Shown: positions 1 to 10,490, numbered from the stretch's first letter. The stretch: 64,000 nucleotides of DNA from Tridacna crocea (GCA_943736015.1 OX031061.1:55000192-55064191), one strand, 5' to 3'. Notes: generated by a model not told the origin, from the sequence alone. Made by a program: numbers and translations.

Positions 1-46
1 TCTTTTATACACTGTTTGCATTTTTGCCCTTGTTATGTTTCAACAG

Positions 47-210
47 ATGGTTCACAGAAAGTCCCTCATGGAGCCAATGCCAAATCAACTAGAAAGGAAT
101 CATTAAAGTCTGCCATCAGAATGCAAGGTCAGATGGTTCGTCAAAATAGTGGGAAGAAAGGGAAAACTTACTTCGTTAAGTTTGCGGAGACAACTGAAAA
201 TGTGAACAAG
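47..210 (+). CDS. internal coding exon of zinc-finger gene (shared linker, part 1)
   Basis: The exon follows a pyrimidine-rich tract ending in AG at 45-46 and stops at a plausible AAG|GTAGAA donor (intron from 211). The first two bases finish a codon begun in an upstream exon outside the window (phase-1 intron); 54 complete codons follow, ending in phase 0. The peptide is basic and polar (GSQKVPHGANAKSTRKES at its start, a KKGKTYFVKF stretch near its end) and matches no domain I can name. It joins in frame to the exon at 1801, which also starts in phase 0. Because it begins in the same phase as the zinc-finger exons downstream, an upstream exon could in principle skip it and splice straight to a finger cassette. 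No start codon is claimed; the gene starts left of the window. Confidence 0.75.
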
Positions 211-221
211 GTAGAATGAGA

Positions 222-1257
222 ATAACTCTTTACCAAATAACAAATTTTTGGAATGGACCAAATTCAAAGCATCTGCTGATAACAAGTTTGTAATATGATT
301 TCTGATTTTATAGGATAGAAAATATTGTGAGAAAAAGAGCAAATGCTGCCTCCCAGCATCGACAGGCTTCTTTCTCAGGGTCATTAATTTCGGGATTGTG
401 TGTTAAAAAGTTAACTCTTGCCGTGATAGACCCCACAATAAATGGCATGTATTTACTTGTGAATATCAAGATCAGACTGCAGTCTTCTTTTCAGGGTATT
501 CTATCTAAAAGAGCTCAGTTGAAATAGCTATACACGTATTTGCATATTTAGTACCAATGGAGAATGTCTGTTTAGTTCATTTGGCACATAGGGCACCATA
601 GTCTATTTTTGTTTTCATGACGTTCTTTTGAATTCATTGCCGCATGACATAGCTAGCCCAATTCTAATACACAAGCCCAAGCCCCGAAAGCTCAGTCCAT
701 AGCACACAGGACTTGAGGAAAGGGGGTCGTGAGTTTGATCCCTGGCCTAGCCAATTTCTTTCCAAGGATTGTTGTTTTGATGATGGTTATGTGGGAAAGC
801 AGCCAGAGGCTTGGAAAGAATATTGTGCAGAGTACTGATATTAACACAAACTCCAGGAAAGGATGGATAGGTGCACTGGCGGCCATGAAATAACTATAAC
901 TCAAATAATGTTGAGAAAGGCGTTAAACAACATACAATCAAACATACTAATACACTGGGCAGATAATTCAGGAGGTGTGATTCTAAACTTTTGCTTTGCC
1001 AAACCAAAATTGTTTGTAGGCATCATGGAAGTCATACTGAAAAAAATATTCCTCTCTGCTAAGCGTATTGTCAGCCTATGTGACTGTGTAAAAGTACAAA
1101 CTGGCTTGAGAGGCTGCTGTGTGTAGGTGTACAGTTAATTAATTTGACAACGCTGACATTGCAGAAACGTTGCAACATTTGAGCCACATTAAATTGTCAT
1201 CTGCAAATACTGTCAATTTGGACAAGGCAAAAATTTTGTCGTGTGGTGTAGGGTTAA
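222..1257. mobile_element. TTAA hairpin MITE remnants in intron 1 (222-414, 1140-1257)
   Basis: The 222-414 copy starts with CTCTTTACCAAATAACAAAT, keeps the two arms but a ruined palindrome, and ends at TTAA 411-414. It begins only 12 bases after the donor of the first exon. The 1140-1257 copy is a right half ending GTGTGGTGTAGGGTTAA. The SINE at 664-955 lies between them; the remainder of this stretch holds nothing recognised. Confidence 0.6.
664..955 (+). mobile_element. tRNA-derived SINE, family 1, with 9-bp target duplication
   Basis: A tRNA-like head with A-box-like AAGCTCAGTCCATAGCACAC and B-box-like GTGAGTTTGATCCCTGG is followed by the family body (GTGGGAAAGCAGCCAGAGG) and a tail ending near ACATACAATCAA. 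CTAATACAC is repeated exactly at 664-672 and 947-955, as expected of target-primed retrotransposition. It lies in the intron between the two linker exons. Confidence 0.75.
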
Positions 1258-1495
1258 CCAACCAGTTTTTTTTTTTTTTTTAATGCAATGGAATGGGATT
1301 TTCATTAATGGAATACTGGAGAGATGGTGTTTGAAAGGAATATTTTTAAGGTTTCTTTTATATTATAAAAATATTGGTCAGTAATAACCAGTTAGTTTTT
1401 CAGACCCTCATGTACAGTTTGCTAGCAAAATATTATGGGAAAAACTAAAAAAGAGCAATTGAATAAAGCAATGCCTGGTTTTTCGATAGTTCTAC

Positions 1496-1719
1496 TTAAC
1501 CCTTTACCACATGACAAAATTTTAGACTTGTTAGAATTGAAAGCATTTGTGGATGACAGTTTTAGTATGGCTCATATGAAATTGTTTTTCTTTGATAGGG
1601 TAGAATGTGGGAAAAGGAGAAAATGCTGGTAACCAGCATTTTCTCCTTTTCCCACAATGTTTTCCAAAGCCTTCTCTTTCAGGGGTATTAAAAATCATCA
1701 TTGTGTGGTAAAGGGTTAA
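1496..1719. mobile_element. complete TTAA hairpin MITE (piggyBac-like)
   Basis: Bounded by TTAA at 1496-1499 and 1716-1719, with CCCTTTACCACA and TGTGGTAAAGGG termini. The central palindrome (ATGCTGG|TAACCAGCAT flanked by GGGAAAAGGAGAAA and its complement) is perfect for tens of bases per arm. With no room for a gene it must be non-autonomous. The TTAA target with CCC/GGG ends is characteristic of piggyBac-superfamily elements. It lies 81 bases upstream of the 1801 exon. Confidence 0.85.
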
Positions 1720-1800
1720 ATATTGTTTATTAACAGGGGAGCAGAAGGTCATATTTGTATTGCGGTGCCTGATAAGAAATGCTGATGTTTTATTTTTCAG

Positions 1801-2697
1801 TTTGAGATTTTAGATGCATCAGGGCAAGCCCAGAAGGTGATCACAGACACTCGGAATACTCAAGGTCTAACTAGATCAAAAAGACAGATAAAAACACCTA
1901 AAAGGTTGTTGGATAGTGATGCATTTGTCCAACTCAAGCCATCCTCTAAAACATCTAAAAACATCAAACAAACAAATCCTGAACCAGACATCAAAACTCT
2001 GCAACTGCCGTATATCACAATTTGTGAACTGAGTAAGAATGACTTGTTTGTTGAAATTGAAGTGGAACCTGAATTTCAGTTAAGTCCCATAGAATTTATT
2101 GAAGAAGTGAATGGTAGGTTAAAATATGGTCTTAGTTTATCTAAAGAGAAGAATATTGTAAAAGATGAGTTAGAAGAATCAACAATAGAACACAATGAGC
2201 AGAAACCAGACATTGGAGGAAATGAACAGAAACAAGATAGAGAAGAAAAAGAAAAACGGCATAAGAGAAAAAAAAAGAAAAAGACTGCAGAACAAGTAGA
2301 TGATTTAAAAGACATTCCTGTACCGCAAATAAACAATTCGAACAATATTTCAAATGAGACCGTAAATGACACTGATGAAACCATGAAGGAGTTACAAGAA
2401 AATGAAACCCCATGTCTAGAACCTATAAGTGATGTGACAGATGAACAAACACAAACAGTGCAGGAAGATGATGATAATGAGGATGACGACTATGATCCAA
2501 CAGAGGAAGCAGAGGTAGAGAAAGCTAAACCACAGAAAGAAAGAAAGCTGAAAGAAGAAACTAAACCTAAAAGAAAATACACGAAAAGGAAAGCTTACAA
2601 TCAGGACAACACTCATTATACAGTGGTTACAAATGAAGAAGGTGAGATCAGTTATGTCTATTTTGAAGAACAGAAATTTTACGCTTATCCTTATTAA
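1801..2697 (+). CDS. large linker exon of zinc-finger gene; alternative short C-terminus ends at 2697
   Basis: An acceptor (TTTTATTTTTCAG) ends at 1800 and the frame is open from the first base (FEILDASGQAQKV...) to TAA at 2695-2697, 298 codons. Visible features are a lysine/arginine cluster KRHKRKKKKK at 2254-2283, an acidic run (EDDDNEDDDYD) at about 2464-2496, and a second basic cluster KPKRKYTKRK at 2563-2592. The basic clusters look like nuclear localisation signals; most of the rest is charged and probably disordered. A consensus donor lies inside the exon at 2642. Splicing there would drop the last 18 residues (EISYVYFEEQKFYAYPY region) and join the exon to a zinc-finger cassette. The annotated end is therefore either a real short isoform or intron read-through. 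The stop codon lies in the TTAA that begins a transposon copy. The gene family is not recognised beyond a C2H2 transcription factor. Confidence 0.8.
   Translation, partial: FEILDASGQAQKVITDTRNTQGLTRSKRQIKTPKRLLDSDAFVQLKPSSKTSKNIKQTNPEPDIKTLQLPYITICELSKNDLFVEIEVEPEFQLSPIEFIEEVNGRLKYGLSLSKEKNIVKDELEESTIEHNEQKPDIGGNEQKQDREEKEKRHKRKKKKKTAEQVDDLKDIPVPQINNSNNISNETVNDTDETMKELQENETPCLEPISDVTDEQTQTVQEDDDNEDDDYDPTEEAEVEKAKPQKERKLKEETKPKRKYTKRKAYNQDNTHYTVVTNEEGEISYVYFEEQKFYAYPY
2634..2650 (+). other. alternative splice donor, phase 1 (cut after 2641)
   Basis: The sequence GAAGAAG|GTGAGATC matches the metazoan donor consensus closely. The upstream frame ends with one base (G) of a codon. All three downstream zinc-finger exons start with two bases (GC, GA or GT), so the joint codon is glycine every time, as in the unspliced reading (GGT). 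This phase and residue agreement is the main reason for treating the cassettes as parts of one gene. Confidence 0.75.
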
Positions 2698-3100
2698 GCC
2701 CTTTACCACACAATCCGAAACTTTTTACAACCCTTGGCAGAGCCCCGGTAGCTCAGTCAGTAGCGTGCTGGACTTGAGAACACAGGGTCCAGGGTTTGAT
2801 TCCCGGTTATGACCTTTGTCTCATTCATTTTCTTTCTAAGAATTAATGATAGCCATTGCGATAGGATTCATTCTTCTACCACTGCTGACCATCGTTTCGA
2901 TGATGATCATGTGGGAAAGCAGCCTCTGGAAAGAAAATTGTGCAAAGTACTGGTTAAAGAAACTCCAGGAACGCATGTATAGGTGCACTAGCTTTGGCAA
3001 TGTAACTGAAATGATGTTGAGAACAGAGTTAAACACCATACAGTCAATCATGTAATGACCCTGGGAAAAAGGCCTTTTGAAAACAATGGGAAAAATTTAA
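2694..3100. mobile_element. TTAA hairpin MITE interrupted by a SINE (2694-2732 and 3057-3100)
   Basis: TTAA at 2694-2697 followed by GCCCTTTACCACACAATCC is a left terminus. After the SINE the arm resumes (GACCCTGGGAAAAAGGCC, TTTTGAAAACAATGGG). The first TTAA contains the TAA stop of the 1801 exon read-through frame. The right half is lost or scrambled. Confidence 0.65.
2733..3056 (+). mobile_element. tRNA-derived SINE, family 1, nested in a TTAA element
   Basis: The head GGTAGCTCAGTCAGTAGCG and B box GGGTTTGATTCCCGG are well kept; the body and the tail (ACACCATACAGTCAATCA) match the copies at 664 and 32542. The sequence before and after it reads as the two pieces of one TTAA transposon arm, so the SINE landed inside that element. 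The flanks ACCCTTGG and ACCCTGGG could be an imperfect target duplication. Confidence 0.75.
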
Positions 3101-3149
3101 TGTGAAAAAAGGGCAAGGCAGTGCCCCCTGCTGTTCCACTCTATAGAGT

Positions 3150-3706
3150 AAACACTATCACTAGCATTTTCTCCTACTCCCACAATGTTTCAACTCATTA
3201 CCAAATGACAAAAGTTTAGGCTTGTCCAAATTGAAAGCGTTTGCAGACGACAAAATAAAAGTGATTGAAAATTTGAAATTTGTTTTGTGAAGGGTTAGAA
3301 AACATTGTGGGAAAAGGAGAAAATGCTGTTTACCAGCATTTTCTCCTTTTTCCACAATGTTTTCTAAAGGCTTCTTTCTCAGGGTCGTCAAAAGTAGGGA
3401 TTGTGTGGTAATGGGTTAAATAGTCATCTTTTTCAAGGTGGTAAAAAGTCAGGATTTTGCAATAAAAGGTTAACTTTAATTCATTACCAAATGACAAAAT
3501 TTTAGGTTTGTCAAAATCAAAAGCATTTGGAGACGACAGAATAAAAGTGACTCAAAATCTGAAATTTTTTGTGGTAAAGGGTAGAAAGCATTGTGGGAAA
3601 GGGAGAAAATGCTGGTTACCATCATTTTCTCCTTTTTCCCACAGTGTTTTCAGAAGGCTTCTTTCTCAGGGTCATCAAAAGTAGGGATTGTTTGGTAATG
3701 GGTTAA
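3150..3706. mobile_element. two complete TTAA hairpin MITEs (3190-3419, 3476-3706)
   Basis: Both run from a CATTACCAAATGACAAAA left end to a GATTGTNTGGTAATGGGTTAA right end. A stray hairpin half precedes the first (about 3155-3188). Both carry the CATTACC/GGTAATGGG terminal variant, unlike the CTTTACC variant elsewhere, so at least two terminal subtypes exist. Confidence 0.8.
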
Positions 3707-3844
3707 CTCAATTGTTGTCCATAATGGCTTTCAATATTGACTAAAGTCTGAAGTTTTGTTATCTGGTGCACAGTCACACATCAAGGTTTCTGACGAATTC
3801 ATACTTTAGATAACTTTAGGTCCAGGGACTGATTTAAATTGAAG

Positions 3845-4135
3845 AGATATTGATTGATGGTAGAATGTTTAATGCTGCTTTCAAATTTATTTCAATTTTA
3901 TCATGGCAACCAGTGCACCTGTCCACAGTTTCCTGGAGTACAGTGCTTTACTCAATATTTTTTTCAAGCCACTGGCTGCTTTCCCACGTATTCATCATTA
4001 AAACTATGATCTGCAGCGAGAGAGGGTCACAGTGACAATTTTTGGAAAGAAATTGGTCGAACTGCAAATCAAACTAGCAAGCCCATGTTCGTTAGTCCTA
4101 CACAGTACCAACTGCGCTACTGGGACTGGTGAATT
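3845..4135 (-). mobile_element. SINE family 1, minus strand, diverged
   Basis: Read on the minus strand it begins with a tRNA-like head (CCAGTAGCGCAGTTGGTACT) near 4128 and runs through the family body (GGAAAGCAGCCAGTGG) to the TCAAT tail near 3850. It is more diverged than the plus-strand copies and no target duplication was found. Confidence 0.6.
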
Positions 4136-4176
4136 GACGAAAGAAGTAAAGGCCTGAACAATTTGAAAAACAGCCT

Positions 4177-4866
4177 TAACCCCTTACCAAAGGACAAAGT
4201 TAGGATGGGTCCAAATTGAAAATATATCCAGACAACATATTAACCCATTACCACACAATCCCTACTTTTGACGCCCCTGAGAAAGAAGCCTTTAGAAAAC
4301 ATTGTTTGAAAAGGAGAAAATGCTGGTAACCAGCATTTTCTCCTTTTCCCACAATGTTTTCTACCCTACTGGAAGCAAATTTCAATATTTCAGTTACATT
4401 TATTTTGTTGTCTGCAAGTGCTTTCAATGTGGACCAGTTTAAACTTTTCTGGTTTGGTAAAGGGTTAAACATGACTTGACAAATGAAATTTGTTTTGGAA
4501 AGGGTAGAAAATACCAGCATATTCTCCTCTTCCCACAAAGTTTTCAAACGGATTCTTTCTCATGGTCGTTAAAAGTCGAAATTGTGTGGTAAAGGGTTAA
4601 AAAGCAGATATCCCTTATTGCCACAATTTCTTTAGCAGAGGTCATCTGCACATCTCAAGAATTTGTTTCAAGAAAGTTATGGGTTACCCCTGTTCCCAAA
4701 TGACAAATTTTAGACCTTTCCAAATTGAAAGCATTTGCAGATTACAATTTGAAAGTGTTACATATCGACATGAGTTTTTTAACAGGGTAGGAAACATTGT
4801 GAGAAAAGAAAAAAAATGCTGATTCCTCAAGATCAGTACAACTTGGGATTGTATGGTAAAGGGTTA
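4177..4866. mobile_element. TTAA MITE cluster (4177-4239, 4240-4468, 4475-4599, 4685-4866)
   Basis: The 4240-4468 copy is complete with TTAA at both ends. It is inserted against a left-end fragment (4177-4239) and followed by a palindrome-plus-right-arm fragment ending in TTAA near 4597 and a decayed copy ending GTATGGTAAAGGGTTAA near 4866. Confidence 0.75.
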
Positions 4867-5233
4867 ATGGGCTGGCCTGGCCAGATTGAATGAAGTTAAC
4901 ACTTAACAACATAATATGTATTATATAACAAATGATGGCATGTATCCTATTGGACATGTATTTCTGTTGTGGATGTTGAATCAAAAGTGCACCAATATAC
5001 CAGTATTTTTTGCACATAATTGGAATACCATTGGTGCAATACAACTAGTAGCACTTTCTTTGGGTATTGTTGGCAAAGAGAAAAAAAATGGATCTTTGAA
5101 CTGTCATCATGAAATAATCAAAATGCTGCTGATAGGGTGTACATTTACCATGCTTAGAACCAGGCTTTTATACATTTTTTTGTGCAAAAATATTTGAATT
5201 TTCATAAAGGTGATGTATATTTTTTCCTGATAT

Positions 5234-5546
5234 TAGCTTACCTGAGCACGAAGTGCTGAGAGTGAGCTATTGTGATCACTACAGCATTTTCTGCTCATCT
5301 GGAATATAACAGTCATCTCCAGCCTGAACATCTTCAAATTTGATATGCATGATTGTTGAAAAAATCTTTGAGTTATTCCCCCTTTGACCATCATTTTTAT
5401 CATCTCAAGTCATATTGTGACAATTTGCTGCTCTTGTTTCATTATCATTTGGCCTTGAACCTTAATATTTGGTATTTATCTTTATTTTAGACTTTTACTG
5501 CTTAGTACTCAGGTGAGCAGTATAGGACCATCATGGTCCTCTTGTT
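5234..5546 (+). mobile_element. Helitron-like dispersed repeat, short copy
   Basis: It starts AGCTTACCTGAGCACGAAGT and ends with a hairpin GGACCATCATGGTCC followed by TCTTGTT. It has no terminal inverted repeats and no internal tandem units. The terminal hairpin suggests, but does not prove, a non-autonomous Helitron or Helentron. Confidence 0.55.
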
Positions 5547-5764
5547 TTCTTCTTTAACTATGGAAGAAATACGGTTTTAATCCAATATAATTATAAGATG
5601 AACTTTGGAACTGTATAATACCTGTGGCAATATAAATTCTCAGAAATAAGCAAGGTGACCCACATCTTTTTTTACTGTAATCTCCCAGAGATATGATGAG
5701 CTTTGTACATGTATGTGCAAAGTTTGAAAAAGATCTGTCCATTAGAAAAATTTGTCATATTATA

Positions 5765-6209
5765 CATCATTAACCACATGACAAAATTTTATTCTTGTTC
5801 ATATTGAAAGCTTTTGCAGATGACAATTCAATTGAGGTTGAAATGATGAGACTGTAAAAAGGATAGAAAACATTGAAATGATGAGACTCTGTAAAAGGAT
5901 AGAAAACATTGTGGGAAAAGGACAAAATTCTGGTCACCAGCATTTTCACCTTTCTGCACAATGTTTTCTACTCACTCAAAGATATAGTCTGTCAGGTTTA
6001 GTCTGTCAGTTTTAGTCACATTTAACCCTTTACCAAACAATCCCTGAGAAAGAAGCCTTCTGAAAACATTGCTGGAAAAGGAGAAAATGCTGGTAACCAG
6101 CATTTTCTCCTTTTCCAACAATGTTTTCTATCCTGCTGTAAACAAATAGTATTTTTTGAGTTACATTGATTTTGTTGTCTGCAAGTGCTTGCTGTGTGGT
6201 AAAGGGTTG
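5765..6209. mobile_element. TTAA MITE pair, decayed (5765-5990 and 6022-6209)
   Basis: The first has the left arm, then a local duplication of GATGAGACTGTAAAAGGATA at 5845-5905 and a damaged palindrome. The second starts TTTAACCCTTTACCAAACAA, keeps a clean palindrome and ends GTGGTAAAGGGTTGA. Confidence 0.65.
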
Positions 6210-6264
6210 AACTTTTCTCTAGAAATGCTTTCTAGTGAAGAGATGATCTATCACTGTTCAGGTT

Positions 6265-7926
6265 TTTAGCTCCACTGGCCGAAGGCCAGCGGGCTTATGT
6301 CATGGCCCGTTGTCCGTCGTGCGTCCGTCCGTCCGTCCTTGCGTTAACTTTTTCTTTAAACATCTTCTTCTCTGAAACTACCCATCCAATTTGGATGAAA
6401 CTTCACAGAAATGATCCTGCCATGGTCCTCTTCAGAATTTCTTGAAAGAATTTAATTCCTTCAAAAACTCTGGTTGCCATGGCAACAAAACTGAAAAATT
6501 TTGAAAATCTTTGAAAATCTTCTTGTCTGAAACCGTAAGGCCTAGAGCTACCAAATTTGGCATGTAGCTTTATCTAGTGGACCTCTACCAAGTTTCTTCA
6601 AATTATAGCCCTGGGGTCAAAATTGGCCCCGCCCCGGGGGTCACAAGTTTTACATGGGCTTATTTAGGGAGGACTTTAAAACTCCTCTTCTACCTAGGCA
6701 TACGGCCTAGGGCTACCAAATTTGGGATGTTGTTTTATTTAGTGAACCTCTACCAAGAGTGTCTAAATTATAGCCCTGGGATCAAAATTGGCCCCGCCCC
6801 GGAGGTAACAAGTTTTACATGGGCTTATATAGGAAGAACTTCAAAATTCTTCTTCCACCTAGCCATAGGGCCTAGGGCTACCAAATTTGGCATGTAGCTT
6901 TATCTAGTGGACCTCTACCAAGGGTTTCCAACTTATAGCCCAGGGGTCAAATTTGGCCCCGCCCCGGGGGGTAACAAATTTTACATGGGCTTATATAGGG
7001 AAAACTTTCAAAATCTTGTTGCACCTAGCTATAAGGACTAGGGCTATCAAATTTTGCATGTAGCTTTATCTAGGGGGTCTCTACCAAGGGTGCCCAAAAG
7101 TATAGCCCTGGGGTCGAATTTAGCCCCCGTCACAGGGGATCACAAGTTTTGCATTGGCTTATATAGGGAAACTTTAATAATCTACTTGTACATAGCCATA
7201 AGGCCTAGGGCTACCAAATTTTGCATGTAGCTTTATCTAATGGGCTTCTACCAAGAGGGCCAAAATTTTAACTTTGGGGGTCAAGTTTGACCCCATCCCA
7301 AGGGTCACAAGTTTTACATTGGCTTTATAAACCTGTCTCATGGGTCACATATTTTACAGGACCTTTTATTGAGCAAACTTGTTGTACAGGGCTTTTTATT
7401 GGGCAAGATTCAAAAATCTTCGTGTCTATAACCACACATTCTAGTTTCATATTGTAGATCTGGGGTAAAAATTGGCTTCATCCAGGGATCACAAGTTTAA
7501 CATGGACCTCAAGATACAGTCACTTTAATTTATACATTAATCAAGGGAAATAACTCTTTTTATGTAAGATAAAGTTTGGTACTATTTACCGCCCTTGATT
7601 ATCAAACTGCATTGATACATAATTGATGCTAGACATTAAGATTTTTGATAGAAAATATTCTGTTTTCAAGTGTTATTCATTTTTTTGATGCTAATAGTTA
7701 TGCTTACATGAGGTGAATAATAAATTCAGAGTAAGGTTTCTATCATTCAGTTTATTTTTCCAAGGATTTTACCTTTCATGCTAATGAATTAACCTGCTTG
7801 TACTGCCTGACAGCGTTCATTGTTTTTGAAGGCCCTCTTTTTCATGGTCGTGAACACTTCAATTTGTGTGGTAAAGGGTTAAAAAGCCAGTGGAGCGATA
7901 CAGGGCCATCATGGCCCTCTTGTTAG
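6265..7926 (+). mobile_element. Helitron-like repeat with about 165-bp internal tandem units
   Basis: It begins TTTAGCTCCACTGGCCGAAG and CGTCCGTCCGTCC and ends GGGCCATCATGGCCCTCTTG. Between are five diverged units whose GGCCTAGGGCTACCAAATTT start recurs near 6539, 6704, 6868, 7033 and 7201, a period of about 165. A TTAA MITE fragment (about 7840-7881) sits near the right end. Apparent small reading frames here simply follow the tandem units. Confidence 0.65.
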
Positions 7927-7939
7927 AAATAACAATAGT

Positions 7940-8485
7940 GATTGCTTCACTCAGAACAATTTACCAAGCATCAAAATTTCAGACTAGGCCAAATTAAAGG
8001 CATTTGTAGATGACAAATTTGATGTGGCAGAAATGAGGGAATTTGTCTTGGAGGGTTTTTCATGTTCGTCAAATAGAAGTCACGTGATTATGTGGTAAAG
8101 GATTGAATAATATACACCTATCTATTTTATGTGGGTTATAAATTAAGTTCTTGTAGCATATTTTTTTCACTCCCTATGTTCTCTTTCTGGAAACTTTTGC
8201 ATGTATTTGTAATGTTGGTAGTTCAAAAGGCTGACCAGGCTATGCAATTAGAATCTGGAACCCAATTAACCAATTCCCTTACAGTCCAGACTTTTAATAA
8301 CCCGGGGAGATCAAACTTCTGAGAACATGGTGGGAAAAGAAGAAGAAACCAGTAACCAGCATTTCCATTTCCCACAATGTTGTCTAACCTTTTAGAAAAA
8401 AAGCCAGTCATATATGTTGTTTGCAAAATTTTATGCTCTCAATTTGAAGCAGTCTAAGATATTGTCATGTGATAAAGGCTTACTG
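7940..8485. mobile_element. two badly decayed TTAA MITE copies
   Basis: About 7958-8105 keeps a left arm (TTTACCAAGCATCAAAATTT) and the end GTGGTAAAGGATTGA. About 8255-8480 keeps GTGGGAAAAGAAGAAGAAAC, CAGCATTTCCATTTCCCACA and a weak end. No gene is seen in this stretch. Confidence 0.45.
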
Positions 8486-8573
8486 TAAATTGCTGAAATT
8501 TTAGCTCTTCATTACTTTCAACCAAAAAGCTACACTGGAGAGAATGTCTGAAGGAAAAAAAGTATAAAGATCT

Positions 8574-8764
8574 GGGTCCGTATTCACCAACCATTCTTAA
8601 GAACATTCTTAGTCTTATTCTCCAGAATTCTGTGAACGTAACAGAATTTATGATTGGAAACTATTTGGTTTAGCCAATTAGAAGTTCTGTTACTTTCACA
8701 CTTAGAAAATCTTGCAGAACAAGACAGAGAATATTCTTAAAAATGGTTGGTGAATACGGAACCC
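8574..8764. mobile_element. foldback element, family 3, with about 30-bp inverted termini
   Basis: GGTCCGTATTCACCAACCAT at the left is mirrored by ATGGTTGGTGAATACGGA at the right. Inside are a second inverted pair and the GTTACTTTCACAC core shared with the copies near 21880-22194. Confidence 0.65.
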
Positions 8765-8999
8765 GGTAGTGCTACACAACAGAAAACATTTGAAAAAAAA
8801 AAGGAATCTTAGTTCCACATGAAACAACTTTACCACATATTAATCTACGACATGGCTGTAAAAGTCTGCTCAAGCATTTAATATGATAATGATAATGTTG
8901 ATTTTTCATTTTTACTGAACCACCAATTTCATTTTTACTGGACATTTGTTGACAGCAAATTAAATGCTGCCAAAATTATTGAATTTGCTTTTGAAAATC

Positions 9000-9965
9000 G
9001 AGAAACAATAAAAAATGAGCGTGGTGGCTAAATCTTAGATAAATTTGAGCGTTCTTTAGAGGCCATAGAAACTAAGTCTGAATGCTTTTCTTGATGATAT
9101 CTGAGACAAGTTGGAAATTATGTCAGGTAAAAAAGTAGGTCGCTTGGCCAAATATTTGTAAAATTTTGTTTGCACTCTGGAGGCAACATGTTCAGCCCAA
9201 TACTCATGAAACTAGGTCAGAATAGTTGTCTGGATGATAACTTGGACAAGTTAGAAACTGAGTCATGTCAGGTCAATAAGTAGGTCACTTGGCTAAATCT
9301 TGGAAAAAACCCAGACAAGTTGGAAATTATATCATGTCAGGTCAAAAAGTGTGAGACAGGGCTAAATCTTAGAGAAAAGTTTGTGTGCATGCATTATAGA
9401 CACCACAATTTCAACATGGTAATCAAGTGGGAACTTGGGTTTTGCATGTCAAATAGTAGGTCACTGGGCTAAATCCTAGAAAAAACCCAGACAAGTTGGA
9501 AATTAAGTCATGTCAGTTCAAAACATATGACACTGGGCTAAATCTTAGAAAAAAATGTGTTTGCATTGTAGAGGCCACACTTCCAACATGGTAATCATGA
9601 AATTGTGTCTGAAAGTTTGTCTTCATGATATCTTTGACAAGCCGGAAATTGGGTTATGTCAGGTGAATAAGAAGGTCTTGTGGACTATCTTAGAAAAACC
9701 TTGTATGCACCATAGAGGCCACATTTTCAGCCTGATGTTCATGAAACTTGGTCCAAAGTTGTCTTGATGATATCTCAGACATGGTTGAAATTGGGTCACA
9801 GCAGATCAAAAAGTAGATCTCAGGGGCAAATTTTTGAAATCTTGTATTAAATCTAGAAGCTATATTTCAGTTTGATATTCATGAAACATTATCAGAATAT
9901 TTGTCTTGATAAAAATATCAGAGTTCAAAAATAGGTCAAGTTGGTCAAAAGCCGTTTACTTAAAC
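9000..9965. repeat. diverged tandem repeat region
   Basis: Phrases such as GGTCACTTGGCTAAATCTTG, AGAGGCCACA, TTCATGAAACTTGGTC and GACAAGTTGGAAATT recur many times from 9000 to 9960 with irregular spacing of roughly 70-150 bases. This looks like an old tandem array eroded by deletions. It is the main content of this gene-free stretch upstream of cassette A. Confidence 0.6.
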
Positions 9966-10169
9966 TGGTGTTTAACATCATTTAAACCAGGAATTCTTCA
10001 GCTTTATCAACCACAGATACTGTAACTTCACCCATGTTAACGCTTTAGGGCCAATGTGTATATTTCTATCATAAATGAAGATAAAAATGACAGCAAAACC
10101 TGAGGTCAGATTTACACTATGGTTAGGGGCATGTTATCTTTGATCTACATGTATTTTTGACACAGATTG

Positions 10170-10490
10170 ACTTTGACCCTTTTACTGAACAATCCCTGGT
10201 TTTTATGACACCAAGGTAGAAGCCTTTTTTGAAGACATTGTGGGAAAAGGAGAAAATGCTGGTTACCAGCATGAAAAATACCAACTCAGAAATTGAAATA
10301 TGTTTCCAGCATAGTAGAAAACATCGTGGGAAAAGGAGAAAATGCTGGTTACCAGCATTTTCTCCTTTTCCCACAATGTTTTCTACTATGCTGGAAACAT
10401 ATTTCAATTTCTGAGTTGTCTTTATTTTGTCAGCTGCAAGTGCTTTCAATTTGGACCAGTGTACAATTTTGTTATTTTGTAAAGTATTAA
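10170..10490. mobile_element. TTAA MITE with an enlarged foldback
   Basis: Left end CCCTTTTACTGAACAATCCC near 10178, right TTAA at 10487-10490. Beyond the usual palindrome there is an extra inverted copy of the right arm: about 10278-10345 is the reverse complement of about 10353-10423, preceded by another half palindrome at 10225-10275. This gives one arm pair of about 70 bases. Confidence 0.75.

Noticed and set aside
2076-2709. Minus-strand frames of 90-102 codons opposite the linker exon
   Set aside because: They are antisense shadows of a lysine/glutamate-rich coding exon and give Phe/Ser/Leu-rich nonsense.
2745-2810. tRNA gene-like sequence with A and B boxes (also 681, 32550, 34860 minus)
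   Set aside because: Each is attached to a repeated non-tRNA body, and the cloverleaf is degraded; they are SINE heads.
6577-6897. 106-codon plus-strand frame and similar ones at 19806-20256
   Set aside because: They follow the 165-bp tandem units of the Helitron-like repeat, have internal repetition and no homology I can recognise.
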